From Flavobacteriaceae bacterium (GTDB lineage: Bacteria > Bacteroidota > Bacteroidia > Flavobacteriales > Flavobacteriaceae): 64,000 bases of DNA. Positions within the stretch are counted from its first letter, which is position 1. Every line of letters starts with the position of its first letter. The notes below the pieces were generated by a model. That model ran no database searches, was not told the origin of the DNA, and saw only the letters and a program-made list of their open reading frames with translations. The position numbers and the translations under genes are program-made. Shown here piece by piece: positions 37,801 through 45,493 of this stretch. The stretch lies in contig JAIXYI010000006.1 in assembly GCA_027490305.1 (NCBI GenBank), forward strand, positions 38,633 through 102,632. The letters run 5' to 3'.

Positions 37801-39322
37801 CGCGGCCCCGTCCGACCGGTGTATTGAGTTTTTCGCCGTCGCGCACGCACAACAGGATGTCGTGTGCCGCGGCGTCTTTTTTGTCGATGTAGAAGGTGTT
37901 GTTGGCAGCAATCAGTTTTACCTGATGCTTGCGGGCGAGTCCGATTAGCTCGGCGTTCACCCGGTCTTCGTCTTCCTGGCCGTGCCGCATCAGTTCGATG
38001 TAGAAGTCGGCCCCGAACTGCTTTTTCCACCATAGCAGGGCTTCTTCGGCTTGGTTGATACCGACATTGAGGATTTTATTCGGGATTTCACCGGAAAGGC
38101 TACCCGACAACACGATGAGGTCGTCTTTGTATTGTTCGATGACCCTGCGGTCGATCCGTGGCACATAGTAAAAGCCTTCGGTGTAGGCGATCGACGACAT
38201 TTTCGCCAGGTTGTGGTAGCCGTTTTTGTTTTTGGCCAGGAACACCACCTGGTAGCCGTTGTCTTTGCGCGTGCGGTCGAGACGGTCTTCACACACGTAG
38301 AACTCGCACCCGACAATCGGTTTCACGATGACCTCCGACGGTGTTTCGCCGGCTTCAACGGCGGCTTTGTTTTTGGCTTCCGCCGCTTTGTTATGGTTCT
38401 GGATGTCGCGTACGAAATGGAACGCGCCCATCAGGTTGGCATGATCGGTCAGTGCTACGGCGGGCATTTTCTGCGCAATGGTTGCCTTGACGAGCGCCGC
38501 CACACTGATGGTCGACTGCAACACCGAAAACTGGGTGTGGTTGTGCAGGTGGACGAAATCGACGCCGGCCAACGACACCTCCGTTTCGGGGGCTTTTGGC
38601 GTGTCAATCGGGCGAAACTGCGCCCGGATGGCCTCGGAAGCCGCCTTCAGGTTGATGTGTTTCAGTCCGATCAGCGGGATCTCGCCGAGGTTCTCATGCT
38701 GGAAATCCTGAAAATAAGAGGCCGGGACATCGAGTTCTTCTTTGGTGAAGATTTCGCGGCGCACGAGTTCGAGGAAACAGCGCGTAGTAGCCTCAACGTC
38801 GGCGGTGGCATTGTGCGCTTCGGCAAACGGCACCTGGAAGAGGTATTCGTGGAGTTCGGTTAGCGTGGGCAATTTGAATTTACCACCGCGACCACCGGGT
38901 AATCGTAGTAGTTCAGCCGTGGTTTCCGTACAGGTGTCGAGTACGGGCATTTTAGCCAGTTGCGACGCGACGCCATAGCGGTGGAACTCGCATCCCATGA
39001 TGTTAACGTCGAACCCGACGTTTTGGCCGACGATGAATTTGGCTTTTGCCAGGGTTTCGTTGAAACGGGCGAGTACGTCTGGCAGTGGAACGCCCTGGGC
39101 GGCGGCGAGTTCAGTTGAAATGCCGTGTATCCGTTCCGCATCGTACGGAATGTTGTAGCCGTCGGGGCGGATGAGGTAATCCTGGTGTTCGATAAGACGG
39201 CCCATATCGTCGTGTAGTTGCCACGCGATCTGGACACAGCGCGGCCAGTTATCAGTGTCGGTCAGCGGTGCGTCCCAGCGCTTTGGAAGGCCGGTGGTCT
39301 CGGTATCGAAAATCAGGTACAT
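34832..39322 (-). CDS. dnaE: DNA polymerase III alpha subunit with N-terminal proofreading exonuclease
   Basis: The 1496-residue product joins two enzymes. Residues 1-210 form a DEDDh 3'-5' exonuclease (FDTETTG with Asp6 and Glu8; NVGFDVNI; HNATADVEA with His and Asp). From about 265 the polymerase starts with a PHP domain (HLHNH, LTDHANL), then the palm with DIDIDFDDEGR, and C-terminal fingers, HhH and OB-fold regions. The PHP metal ligands look intact, unlike E. coli DnaE. The start is ATG 39322 (MYLIFDTETTG); the frame upstream runs into repeat sequence. It is replicative and essential. This fused layout lets proofreading and polymerisation sit on one chain. Confidence 0.95.
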   Translation of the reverse strand: MYLIFDTETTGLPKRWDAPLTDTDNWPRCVQIAWQLHDDMGRLIEHQDYLIRPDGYNIPYDAERIHGISTELAAAQGVPLPDVLARFNETLAKAKFIVGQNVGFDVNIMGCEFHRYGVASQLAKMPVLDTCTETTAELLRLPGGRGGKFKLPTLTELHEYLFQVPFAEAHNATADVEATTRCFLELVRREIFTKEELDVPASYFQDFQHENLGEIPLIGLKHINLKAASEAIRAQFRPIDTPKAPETEVSLAGVDFVHLHNHTQFSVLQSTISVAALVKATIAQKMPAVALTDHANLMGAFHFVRDIQNHNKAAEAKNKAAVEAGETPSEVIVKPIVGCEFYVCEDRLDRTRKDNGYQVVFLAKNKNGYHNLAKMSSIAYTEGFYYVPRIDRRVIEQYKDDLIVLSGSLSGEIPNKILNVGINQAEEALLWWKKQFGADFYIELMRHGQEDEDRVNAELIGLARKHQVKLIAANNTFYIDKKDAAAHDILLCVRDGEKLNTPVGRGRGYRYGLPNQEYYFKSGDEMKALFRDLPDAIANLQEIVDQVEIYTLAREVLLPKFEIPEAFIVPEDAADGGKRGENAYLRHLTYKGAERRYGDLNNETRERIDFELMTIENSGYPGYFLIVQDFIAEARKMGVSVGPGRGSAAGSVVAYCLGITNIDPLQYNLLFERFLNPDRVSLPDIDIDFDDEGRASVMDYVIRKYGAKQVAQIITYGTMAAKSAVRDTARVLDLPLFEADRIAKLIPNNLSLAKTFSLDDAALKAALRPEDFDRAKELQALASGGDLGAQTIQQAQMLEGNLRNTGIHACGVIITPDDITKFVPVATAKDSDLFVTQFDNSVVESAGLLKMDFLGLKTLTLIKDTVKLIKYRTGVELDPDAFPIDDEKTYQLFQRGETVGIFQYESPGMQKYMKELKPTVFGDLIAMNALYRPGPIAYIPSFIRRKNGEEEIVYDLPACEELLKDTYGITVYQEQVMLLSQKLANFSKGDADVLRKAMGKKQRDVLDKMKPKFVSQAMENGHPQDVLEKIWKDWEAFAEYAFNKSHSTCYAWVAYQTAYLKANYPAEYMAAVLSNNMSDIKQISFFMEECKRMGLAVLGPCVNESFYKFTVNESYAIRFGMGAIKGVGSGAVVTIVENRKAAKYRSIFDLAKRVDLRAANKKAFENLALAGGFDTFSDTHRAQYFHQDTDNSTFLEKAMRYGSKFQENENSSQVSLFGEASDVQIPEPLVPPCEEWSTMEKLAREKEVVGIYISGHPLDDFRFEMKYFCSARLEALKNLENYVGKNLTFAGIVTNVQYRTAKNGKDWGMFTLEGFDESHEFRMFDEEFLKFRHYLAGNQFLYFKVNVKEGWVNRETGKKSEPRLQFLEVKMLQDVLATQAKKLTLNLNIEDIRNDFIHELSHIFQANKGDKTVAFEVLELEKVKRPVAVAVAVTPDNEAIEATADGEGDLNDIEVNEVEEVRVLTHLTMPSRKLKVAISAELLKELERLDVRFKLN

Positions 39323-39594
39323 GCGTGGAAAAAGGGTCGTTTGCCGGAAGTTGTTTCCCGGCAATCGGGAACTGTCAAAATTAGGCAATTCTGGCGGTGG
39401 TTCGGCAAGGGATTTTTCCACCGTTTGTGGATAAGTGAGGCGGACCCTTGCTGCGTGAGGGATGGACGCGGCAGCCCCGACAGACGAAGGCTGGTTTTGC
39501 CGGCAGGCGGGGGCGACCGGAGGAAGCGCCCGGCGACGGTGCAAAACCGCCTGAGGACAAGGGGGTATAGCAAACAGCCCGACGGCGCCCTTTT

Positions 39595-39821
39595 CAGTAA
39601 GCAGTGGGCAGTGGCAGTAGGCAGTGGGCGCCGGCACGCCCAAAACAATACTTTCTAAAGTTCGGTCATGGCTACTTGATACTTGCTCCTTGGTCTTCTT
39701 ATTAAACCTACAAGGTTGTGGAAAACTGACAGGTTGTAGACGGATTGAAGCACTGCCTACTGCGACTGCCTACTGCTTACTGGTAATAGCCCGCCGCTCG
39801 CTTCTTGATACTTGCTCCTTG
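39595..39821. repeat. Dispersed repeat island upstream of tyrS
   Basis: Positions 39614-39640 repeat 17224-17250 with one mismatch (27 nt). 39752-39782 is the inverted arm. The 18-mer CTTGATACTTGCTCCTTG occurs at 39675-39692 and 39804-39821, and its complement resembles the 14-mer units at 53208-53270. Confidence 0.78.
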
Positions 39822-39852
39822 CGCCTAAATTCAGAGTTTCCGCCTATATTTG
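39819..39852 (+). promoter_or_regulatory. Promoter of tyrS
   Basis: TTG (39819-39821) and TATATTTG (39845-39852) are 23 nt apart, within the consensus range. The -33 TTG is the last three bases of the 18-nt repeat, so the repeat element may supply part of the promoter. A perfect 12-nt palindrome (atttgcgcaaat, 39849-39860) overlaps the start region. Confidence 0.72.
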
Positions 39853-39867
39853 CGCAAATTTTGCACT

Positions 39868-41163
39868 ATGGAGAATTTGGTTGAAGAACTGAAATGGCGT
39901 GGACTGTACCACGACAGTATGCCGGGAACGGAGGAAGAACTGTTGAAAGCACCGGTGACGGCGTATATTGGGTTTGACCCGACGGCCGATTCGCTGCATA
40001 TTGGCAGTATGGTGCAGATTATGTTGCTCGTGCATCTGAAGCGTTTTGGCCACCGGCCGATTGCGTTGGTGGGCGGTGCGACAGGTATGATCGGCGACCC
40101 ATCGGGTAAATCGGATGAGCGTAACCTGTTGGATGAGGCGCAACTCGAGAAGAATGTGGCGGGCATCAAAAGGGTGTTGTCGCGGTTTCTGGATTTCAAT
40201 GAGACGGGTCCGCAAGCGCCGTTGATGGTGAACAACTACGACTGGATGAAGGAGTTCTCGTTTATTGCGTTCGCGCGTGACGTGGGCAAACGCATCACGG
40301 TCAACTATATGATGGCGAAGGATTCGGTGAAAAAACGGATTTCAGGCGAAGGGGAAGGGATGTCGTTTACGGAATTCACCTACCAGTTGATCCAGGGGTA
40401 TGATTTTTACCACCTGCACAAGCACTATAATTGCGTGTTGCAGATGGGCGGCTCTGACCAATGGGGCAATATCACCACCGGAACGGAACTGGTGCGCCGG
40501 ATGAACAGCCATGAGGCGAAGGCCTTTGCGCTGACGACGCCGTTGATCACGAAGGCGGATGGTTCGAAGTTCGGGAAATCGGAAGGCGGCAATGTGTGGT
40601 TGGACGCGGACAAGACGTCGGTATATAAGTTCTACCAGTTCTGGCTGAACGTGTCGGATGAGGATGCGGAGAAATATATCAAGATTTTCACCTTTCTGGA
40701 TCGGGCGACCATTGACGCACTCGCAGCGGAACACAAAGAGGCACCGCACCTTCGCGTGCTGCAAAAGCGACTGGCGGAAGAGGTGACGATTTTCGTGCAC
40801 TCGGCGGACGCGCTGGAAAAGGCGAAGCAGGCATCGAACATCCTGTTCGGAAACGCGACAGCGGATGACCTGAAGCAACTGGACGAAGTAACCTTTTTGG
40901 AGGTATTCGACGGGGTGCCACAGGCGACGTTGGCCAAGGGAGATTTGGCAGGCGGACTCGACATCGTGACGCTGATGAACGAGAAAACCGGGTTTGTCAA
41001 ATCGAATGGCGAGGCGCGCCGAGCGTTGACCGAGAACTCGATTTCGGTGAACCGCGAGAAAGTAGTGGACGGACATACGGTGACGGAAAACGACCTGATT
41101 AATGGGAAGTTCATCCTGCTGCAACGAGGGAAGAAGAACTACTTTATTGTAGTTGTAGAATAA
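39868..41163 (+). CDS. tyrS: Tyrosyl-tRNA synthetase
   Basis: This 431-residue class Ic enzyme charges tRNA-Tyr. HIGS (44-47) is the HIGH-type motif, and KFGKS (in [13 protein letters not shown]) the KMSKS-type motif near residue 235. The C-terminal 65 or so residues form an S4 RNA-binding domain ending FIVVVE. The ATG at 39868 gives the usual N-terminus ([12 protein letters not shown]). It has its own promoter and a terminator, so it is monocistronic. Confidence 0.96.
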   Translation: MENLVEELKWRGLYHDSMPGTEEELLKAPVTAYIGFDPTADSLHIGSMVQIMLLVHLKRFGHRPIALVGGATGMIGDPSGKSDERNLLDEAQLEKNVAGIKRVLSRFLDFNETGPQAPLMVNNYDWMKEFSFIAFARDVGKRITVNYMMAKDSVKKRISGEGEGMSFTEFTYQLIQGYDFYHLHKHYNCVLQMGGSDQWGNITTGTELVRRMNSHEAKAFALTTPLITKADGSKFGKSEGGNVWLDADKTSVYKFYQFWLNVSDEDAEKYIKIFTFLDRATIDALAAEHKEAPHLRVLQKRLAEEVTIFVHSADALEKAKQASNILFGNATADDLKQLDEVTFLEVFDGVPQATLAKGDLAGGLDIVTLMNEKTGFVKSNGEARRALTENSISVNREKVVDGHTVTENDLINGKFILLQRGKKNYFIVVVE

Positions 41164-41168
41164 AAGAG

Positions 41169-41190
41169 ACCCGGTTCGCCGGGTTTTTTT
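41169..41190 (+). terminator. Terminator of tyrS
   Basis: acccgg and ccgggt enclose a ttcg tetraloop and are followed by seven T, a few bases after the stop codon. Confidence 0.9.
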
Positions 41191-41848
41191 ATGGACGGAA
41201 GTCGAGGGGCACGCGGTTCGACATATACCAACCGCGGATAAACGTCGGGTCTGCCAGAAGTGTCGCGAAGTCTGCCTCGGTGAAGTTATCACGCAGTTCC
41301 TCGCGCAGCAGGTTGATACCGATTTCGATGAAATGGGGTTTGTTTTCGTCGAGGTAATATTCGAGGTCGTCGTGTTGGAAATAACGTTGGCCGTCCCACT
41401 GCAAGGTGCCGAAGAATCTCAGCGACGCTTTTGCAGCCAGCGTGTGGCGGCTGTTACGAAGCATTTTTCGTTGTTCTTCTTTAAAGGCGTCAAATGACAC
41501 GACTTCTTCTACAGTGGTGGTATCCCGAAGCTGGATAGGGCCTTCGGGGTTCGGGCGGTTCCAGGGTTCGAAAATGCCCCAAATATCGATCAGTTGGTCT
41601 TCCTGGTAGAGCCTGTAAAATGGCCGGTTACTTTGGGAGCTGGAGGCATTGGGGAAGATGGGACCGGGGATGAGGTAGAAGGAAACGGGTTGGTCGGTTA
41701 GGTTTTGTATGCTATAGTAGAAGGTGAAATCCCGGATGCCGTTGCGGTTTTCGACGCCGACAGAATCGATCTGGATGCGAAGCATTTGCTTTTGCTGGGC
41801 ATAACCTGCCAGCGCGAAGCACAATAGAAAAACGGCAAGTGTTTTCAT
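41189..41848 (-). CDS. Hypothetical secreted protein
   Basis: This 219-residue protein has a signal peptide ending near residue 17 (LAGYAQ). The mature part is beta-rich with conserved-looking aromatic and Pro/Asn segments (FYLIPGPIFPNASSS). I do not recognise a family. It shares general style with the lipoprotein at 62028-62891 (secreted, single domain, about 200-280 residues), but no sequence homology is claimed. Its start overlaps the LuxE-like gene stop by 4 nt, so the two are co-transcribed. Confidence 0.72.
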   Translation of the reverse strand: MKTLAVFLLCFALAGYAQQKQMLRIQIDSVGVENRNGIRDFTFYYSIQNLTDQPVSFYLIPGPIFPNASSSQSNRPFYRLYQEDQLIDIWGIFEPWNRPNPEGPIQLRDTTTVEEVVSFDAFKEEQRKMLRNSRHTLAAKASLRFFGTLQWDGQRYFQHDDLEYYLDENKPHFIEIGINLLREELRDNFTEADFATLLADPTFIRGWYMSNRVPLDFRP

Positions 41849-42825
41849 ACGACCATCAGGTTGCAGCCGCGGATGTCGGAATGATCAAAGCGGCCCAATA
41901 CTTCAAACGTGCCATCGGCGAATTTCTTGCCCAGATCCTGGGTGGCGATGAACGAACACGAGTTGATGTTGGCGAGGTCGATGACGTTGAGTCCGCCGGT
42001 GCGTCCTTCCCCTACATACGATAAGGCGTCTTCTGGGTCGCGGACGAGGATGTGCATCCAGTTCGGACATTCGAAAATGCCGTCGCCCAGAGAGTAGGCT
42101 TGCGACAACAGTTCGGTCATGCCGTATTCGGAATGGATGGCCGAGACGCCGAAGCCATTGCAGAGGATGTGGTGGAGTTCTTCCCGGATCATTTCCTTCC
42201 GCTTTCCTTTCATACCTCCGGTTTCCATGATGAGGGTGTTTCGGAGTTGGAAGCGTTTGCGATCTATGAGGTCGAGCAGGGCGTAGGTCACGCCGAAAAG
42301 CAGGACGTTCTGGCCGGCAGCATCAAGGGTTTCAAGCTTCAGGATGAGTTCGTCGTAGTTGTGCAGGTAAAAGCCGCTGTTGGGGTTGTTGGATAGCCGG
42401 ATGAGGTCGTCTACCATATAAATCAGCGACGAACCCTCGCGTTCGAGGTACGACGGGAGTAGGGCCAATATGGCGTAATCTTCGATATTGCCGTAGAAAC
42501 GAGAGAAGGCGCGCTGGTAACTTTCTTCGTACACTGAGGTGTCGGTTACCAGGTGCCGACTCGTAGTCATGCCGGTGGTGCCGCTGGAGGTGAAGACGGT
42601 TTGGACGGGCTCGGCTGAGGAAAGTACCTCGTGGGTTTTGAAGAATTGTATCGGCAGGAACGGAATGGCTTCGAGTGTTTTGACCGCACCCGGATCGACG
42701 TTGAGCAGGTCACAGAAATTTCGGTATACGGCGTTGTGCGCATGCTGGAACCGGAAGGTCTTCAGTGCGGCCTTGACGAATTCTTTGTGTGAAGAAATGG
42801 CGAAGATGTCGGATGAGGGAACCAT
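41845..42825 (-). CDS. LuxE-like acyl-protein synthetase/acyltransferase
   Basis: This 326-residue protein belongs to the LuxE/acyl-protein synthetase family (adenylate-forming superfamily). The phosphate-binding loop FTSSGTTGMTTSRH is near 77-90, and SEYGMTELLSQAY marks the acyl-adenylate binding core near 240. LuxE-like enzymes activate a carboxylic acid with ATP and transfer it to a cysteine or CoA. No lux genes are nearby, so this is a stand-alone paralogue. In flavobacteria such proteins are common and uncharacterised. Its stop overlaps the secreted-protein start. Confidence 0.82.
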   Translation of the reverse strand: MVPSSDIFAISSHKEFVKAALKTFRFQHAHNAVYRNFCDLLNVDPGAVKTLEAIPFLPIQFFKTHEVLSSAEPVQTVFTSSGTTGMTTSRHLVTDTSVYEESYQRAFSRFYGNIEDYAILALLPSYLEREGSSLIYMVDDLIRLSNNPNSGFYLHNYDELILKLETLDAAGQNVLLFGVTYALLDLIDRKRFQLRNTLIMETGGMKGKRKEMIREELHHILCNGFGVSAIHSEYGMTELLSQAYSLGDGIFECPNWMHILVRDPEDALSYVGEGRTGGLNVIDLANINSCSFIATQDLGKKFADGTFEVLGRFDHSDIRGCNLMVV

Positions 42826-42842
42826 CCCTGCAAAGGTAAAAT

Positions 42843-42869
42843 AAAAAACCCCGGTGTTGGCCGGGGTTT
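42843..42869. terminator. Terminator after the T9SS protein gene, possibly bidirectional
   Basis: aaaccccgg (42846-42854) with ccggggttt (42861-42869) forms a 9-bp stem with a T-run on the minus strand, 22 nt past the stop of the gene at 42891. Confidence 0.87.
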
Positions 42870-42890
42870 CTATTCTGGAAGAAAAGGAAA

Positions 42891-44831
42891 TTACTTGATA
42901 ACCAGCTTGCGCGTAGCCGTTTTTCCTTCTTCTGTAATTTTAACAATGTAAACACCACCTTTGATAGCGGCTACGTTCACTTCGTTTGAAGATGTAGTAG
43001 TGTTCAAAACCTGTTTGCCCAATACGTCGTAAATCGCTACGGTTTTGGTACCGTTGTTAGCTGAATCGATGAACAGGCGACCGTTGGTTACCGGGTTAGG
43101 GTATACTTTCAGCCCGTCGATGTTGTTGTTTCCAACGCTGAGGTTGGTTCCGGTAACATCTTCCCAGGTAGTAGCAACGCGAAGCAAGTCAACCTGAAGG
43201 TCTGGCGTTTCAGTCGCACTGTCCTGACGGAAGAAGAACTTGGAAATTCCAGTAAGGTCGGTACCTGTGTGGGTATCCGTAATGGTAGCGGCCGGTTGTG
43301 CACCACCTACAGTAGGGTTGATCCACAGATTGACAGTGTCGTCAGACGCGTTGTCGCCGAATGTATAGCCCACTACGACGAAATATGTCTCACCCGTTGC
43401 ATAAGCATCAGTTGTCCATGTAGTGTTGGCAGCGTTTGCCGTACGAACCTCTGTTCCGAAGTTGAAAGAAGCGTCGTCTACGCGTTTTGTCCACAGTGTA
43501 GCACCGAAGTTAGAAGTGCTGGCCCCCAGACCGGCGAAGTAACCACCGTTTGCGTCGGTTACGCCAGCCATAGTGTTGATCTTCAAAAGGAAAGAGTAGT
43601 ATACAGTTCCCGTGGCAACATTCTGTAGGCTAAGGAATGTATCGATACCACCGCCTGCGAATACTACCGAGTTTCCGGCAGTTGGTAAGGTATCGTATGA
43701 AAGACTTCCACCGGCAACAACCACTTCGTCACCTGTATTTACGTTCGCCCAGTTCGTCTGGCTACCCAATGTAGCTGCTTCTGCGTATTCGAATTGGTTC
43801 GCATAAGGCAGCGCAGCATCCGCCGGCGCCGGCGTACAAGTCGGCGACGTAACGTTTACCGTAAGGTTACAAACACTGCTTGTAACAGTTACTACCAAAG
43901 CCGTGCCTTCTGTTACGCCAGTGATTGTGATGTTTCCGCTTGCAGCAGCACTTGGGTCGTCACCACCTACTGTACCTGAGTCGGCATTGATGGTGTAGTT
44001 ATCAGTGCCACCAGCTGTGAAAGGGATGGTAACGGTATATGTGTCCGTTCCGGCTGTAACAGCGTCGCATACGCGGGTTGCAGTTGACAGTGCAAGCGGA
44101 CATATCGGAGGAGGTGTACCACCAAACCAGGCAGAATCTACGTAAATACCGTCAACAGTGATGTTTTGGGCAGCATCGTACTGACGTAGGTAAACACCAC
44201 CAATAGAAGCGAGGCCGCCGCCTGAAGCCGTGGCTTCTGCCGCTCCTGCTGCTGCTTCCGTATCGGGAACGCCAGAAGGGATTACCCAAATGCTAACCGA
44301 ACCGGCTGTAGCCACTTCATATTTTACAACGATAAGATAGGTTGTATTGAGATCGAAGTCGGTAGTTCCGTAAGTCGCAGTAGAGCTGTTTGAAATACCG
44401 AAGTTGATTTTTCCGGCGTTAGCGGAATTTTTCACAAATACACGTGCCGCGAAAGAAGAAGTTCCCGATCCAAGGTGTGTAAAGTAACCACCGGCAGTGG
44501 CAGCCGTCACGTTCACAAGGAAAGAGTAATAAAGTGTTCCCGATGTAACGGGAGCAGCAAATACTTTGTTGACATCTTCTCCTGTGTTGTCAACCAGCGC
44601 CGCATTTCCTTCAGCCGAACCGGTGATACCGCTTACGCCTGAGTAACCTGCGTACGAGAGTCCGTTGGAAGCACCTACGGTAACAGCGTTGTTTCCTGCA
44701 CCATTGTGCGCGGTCCAACCGTTGTCGGTCAACAGTGCGCCGTCAGCATAGTTCAGGTCGTCCGTAAACACCTGGGCGAAGCCAGAAACCATTCCAAACA
44801 ACACTAAAGATAAAGTGTAAAATTTTTTCAT
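42891..44831 (-). CDS. Large secreted protein with T9SS type A sorting domain
   Basis: This 646-residue product starts with a signal peptide (MKKFYTLSLVLF, ending FAQ near 20). Two beta-rich regions repeat a related pattern (YSFLLxINTMAGVT and YSFLVNVTAATAGG, GxxxDTFLSL), which suggests a duplicated concanavalin-like or laminin-G-like jelly-roll, with a Cys-rich middle linker. The last 80 residues are a T9SS type A sorting domain (YPNPVTNG, IYDVLGKQV). By analogy it is exported by T9SS and fixed at or released from the cell surface. I set the start at 44831. It carries an exact -7 promoter. Confidence 0.85.
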   Translation of the reverse strand: MKKFYTLSLVLFGMVSGFAQVFTDDLNYADGALLTDNGWTAHNGAGNNAVTVGASNGLSYAGYSGVSGITGSAEGNAALVDNTGEDVNKVFAAPVTSGTLYYSFLVNVTAATAGGYFTHLGSGTSSFAARVFVKNSANAGKINFGISNSSTATYGTTDFDLNTTYLIVVKYEVATAGSVSIWVIPSGVPDTEAAAGAAEATASGGGLASIGGVYLRQYDAAQNITVDGIYVDSAWFGGTPPPICPLALSTATRVCDAVTAGTDTYTVTIPFTAGGTDNYTINADSGTVGGDDPSAAASGNITITGVTEGTALVVTVTSSVCNLTVNVTSPTCTPAPADAALPYANQFEYAEAATLGSQTNWANVNTGDEVVVAGGSLSYDTLPTAGNSVVFAGGGIDTFLSLQNVATGTVYYSFLLKINTMAGVTDANGGYFAGLGASTSNFGATLWTKRVDDASFNFGTEVRTANAANTTWTTDAYATGETYFVVVGYTFGDNASDDTVNLWINPTVGGAQPAATITDTHTGTDLTGISKFFFRQDSATETPDLQVDLLRVATTWEDVTGTNLSVGNNNIDGLKVYPNPVTNGRLFIDSANNGTKTVAIYDVLGKQVLNTTTSSNEVNVAAIKGGVYIVKITEEGKTATRKLVIK

Positions 44832-44858
44832 TTTCAATTAGTTATTCGTTTCAGGGTA

Positions 44859-44866
44859 CAAAGATA
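44859..44866 (-). promoter_or_regulatory. Promoter -7 element of the large T9SS gene
   Basis: TATCTTTG on the minus strand is an exact match 27 nt upstream of the ATG at 44831, directly after the terminator hairpin at 44876-44895. Confidence 0.7.
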
Positions 44867-44895
44867 AAAAACAAAGTTGTTCCATTTGGAACAAC
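44866..44895 (-). terminator. Terminator of the short T9SS gene overlapping the next promoter
   Basis: gttgttcc (44876-44883) and ggaacaac (44888-44895) form an 8-bp perfect stem; the minus strand then reads tttgtttttt. It ends the gene at 44940-45263 just before the promoter of the next gene. Confidence 0.85.
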
Positions 44896-44939
44896 TCGTG
44901 TAAAAGAAATATTAATTTGTAACAACCGAAAAAGGCTAC

Positions 44940-45263
44940 TTATTTGATGATGAGCTTTTTGGTTACGGTGCTTTCGCCTTCTTTGATCTTGATAATGTAG
45001 ACGCCGGGTGAGAGGCCTTCGATGCTAAGTTCTTTAGTGGAAATCTTGCGATTCAGCACCATTTTGCCCAGGACGTCATAAATGGAAATCTCTTTATCGA
45101 GCGATGTCTTGGAGGTAATGTAGATTTTTCCGTTGCTAACCGGGTTCGGATAGAAGTTCAGTTCCTGGGTAGCAGGTCCCGGCTGCTTTACTTCCTGCGC
45201 ATGTGCGCCTGCGGAAGCAAGACAGAGAAAAAGCGCGATATAAACGTATAGTTTCGGCATCAT
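44940..45263 (-). CDS. T9SS sorting-domain-only protein
   Basis: The 107-residue protein is a signal peptide (ending near 22, GAHAQ), a linker of about 12 residues and then almost entirely a type A T9SS sorting domain (FYPNPVSNG, ISIYDVLGKMVL, GLSPGVYIIKI). There is no cargo. It has its own promoter and terminator. It lies between the surface lipoprotein/TonB receptor unit and a full-length T9SS protein, and its sorting domain resembles that protein's closely. A free T9SS CTD could be a remnant of a larger substrate, or a small secreted factor. Confidence 0.82.
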   Translation of the reverse strand: MMPKLYVYIALFLCLASAGAHAQEVKQPGPATQELNFYPNPVSNGKIYITSKTSLDKEISIYDVLGKMVLNRKISTKELSIEGLSPGVYIIKIKEGESTVTKKLIIK

Positions 45264-45279
45264 GGGACATTCGATTTTA

Positions 45280-45287
45280 CAAAGTTA
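45280..45287 (-). promoter_or_regulatory. Promoter -7 element of the sorting-domain-only gene
   Basis: TAACTTTG on the minus strand matches the consensus exactly, 16 nt before the ATG. Confidence 0.68.
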
Positions 45288-45398
45288 TGTATTTCCTTTC
45301 AATAAGCGTGCCAGTGCGATGCTAATTAATTGCTAAATCCAAGGGTGTTAAGTAGCGTGCAAAGCTGGTAATGACGCAATAGGGGGCATTTTAAAAGT

Positions 45399-45427
45399 GG
45401 AATACCGCCCACATGGGACGGTACTCC
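45399..45427 (-). terminator. Strong hairpin ending the surface lipoprotein transcript
   Basis: ggaataccgccc and gggacggtactcc form a stem of about 12 bp with one bulged base and a 4-nt loop (45399-45427). The minus strand is followed by acttttaaaa, a weak U-tract. It is 67 nt beyond the lipoprotein stop. Confidence 0.65.
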
Positions 45428-45493
45428 GGTGAAAATCAAAAAAAACGTTTTTCGATTTTTAACAGCTTCTCGCGGTTAACGCGGTCGCTGTGA

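Larger units (their letters stand above)
39323..39867. other. Long intergenic island between dnaE and tyrS, rich in dispersed repeats
   Basis: This 545-nt gap has no supportable gene. The left 240 nt are GC-rich unknown sequence. From 39595 it is built of repeats: cagtaggcagtggg-type (39595-39645), an 18-nt direct repeat (39675-39692 and 39804-39821), a cctacaaggttgtgg-type dyad remnant (39706-39742), and the inverted arm (39752-39782). The right end carries the tyrS promoter. Confidence 0.7.

Noticed and set aside
35324..38863. Several plus-strand ORFs of 60-270 codons inside dnaE
   Set aside because: They are antisense shadows of a GC-rich conserved coding region; the dnaE frame explains all conserved motifs.
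39323..39643. N-terminal extension of DnaE by 107 codons
   Set aside because: Family members begin at the exonuclease (MYLIFDTETTG); the extension has low-complexity composition and its upstream end lies in repeat sequence.
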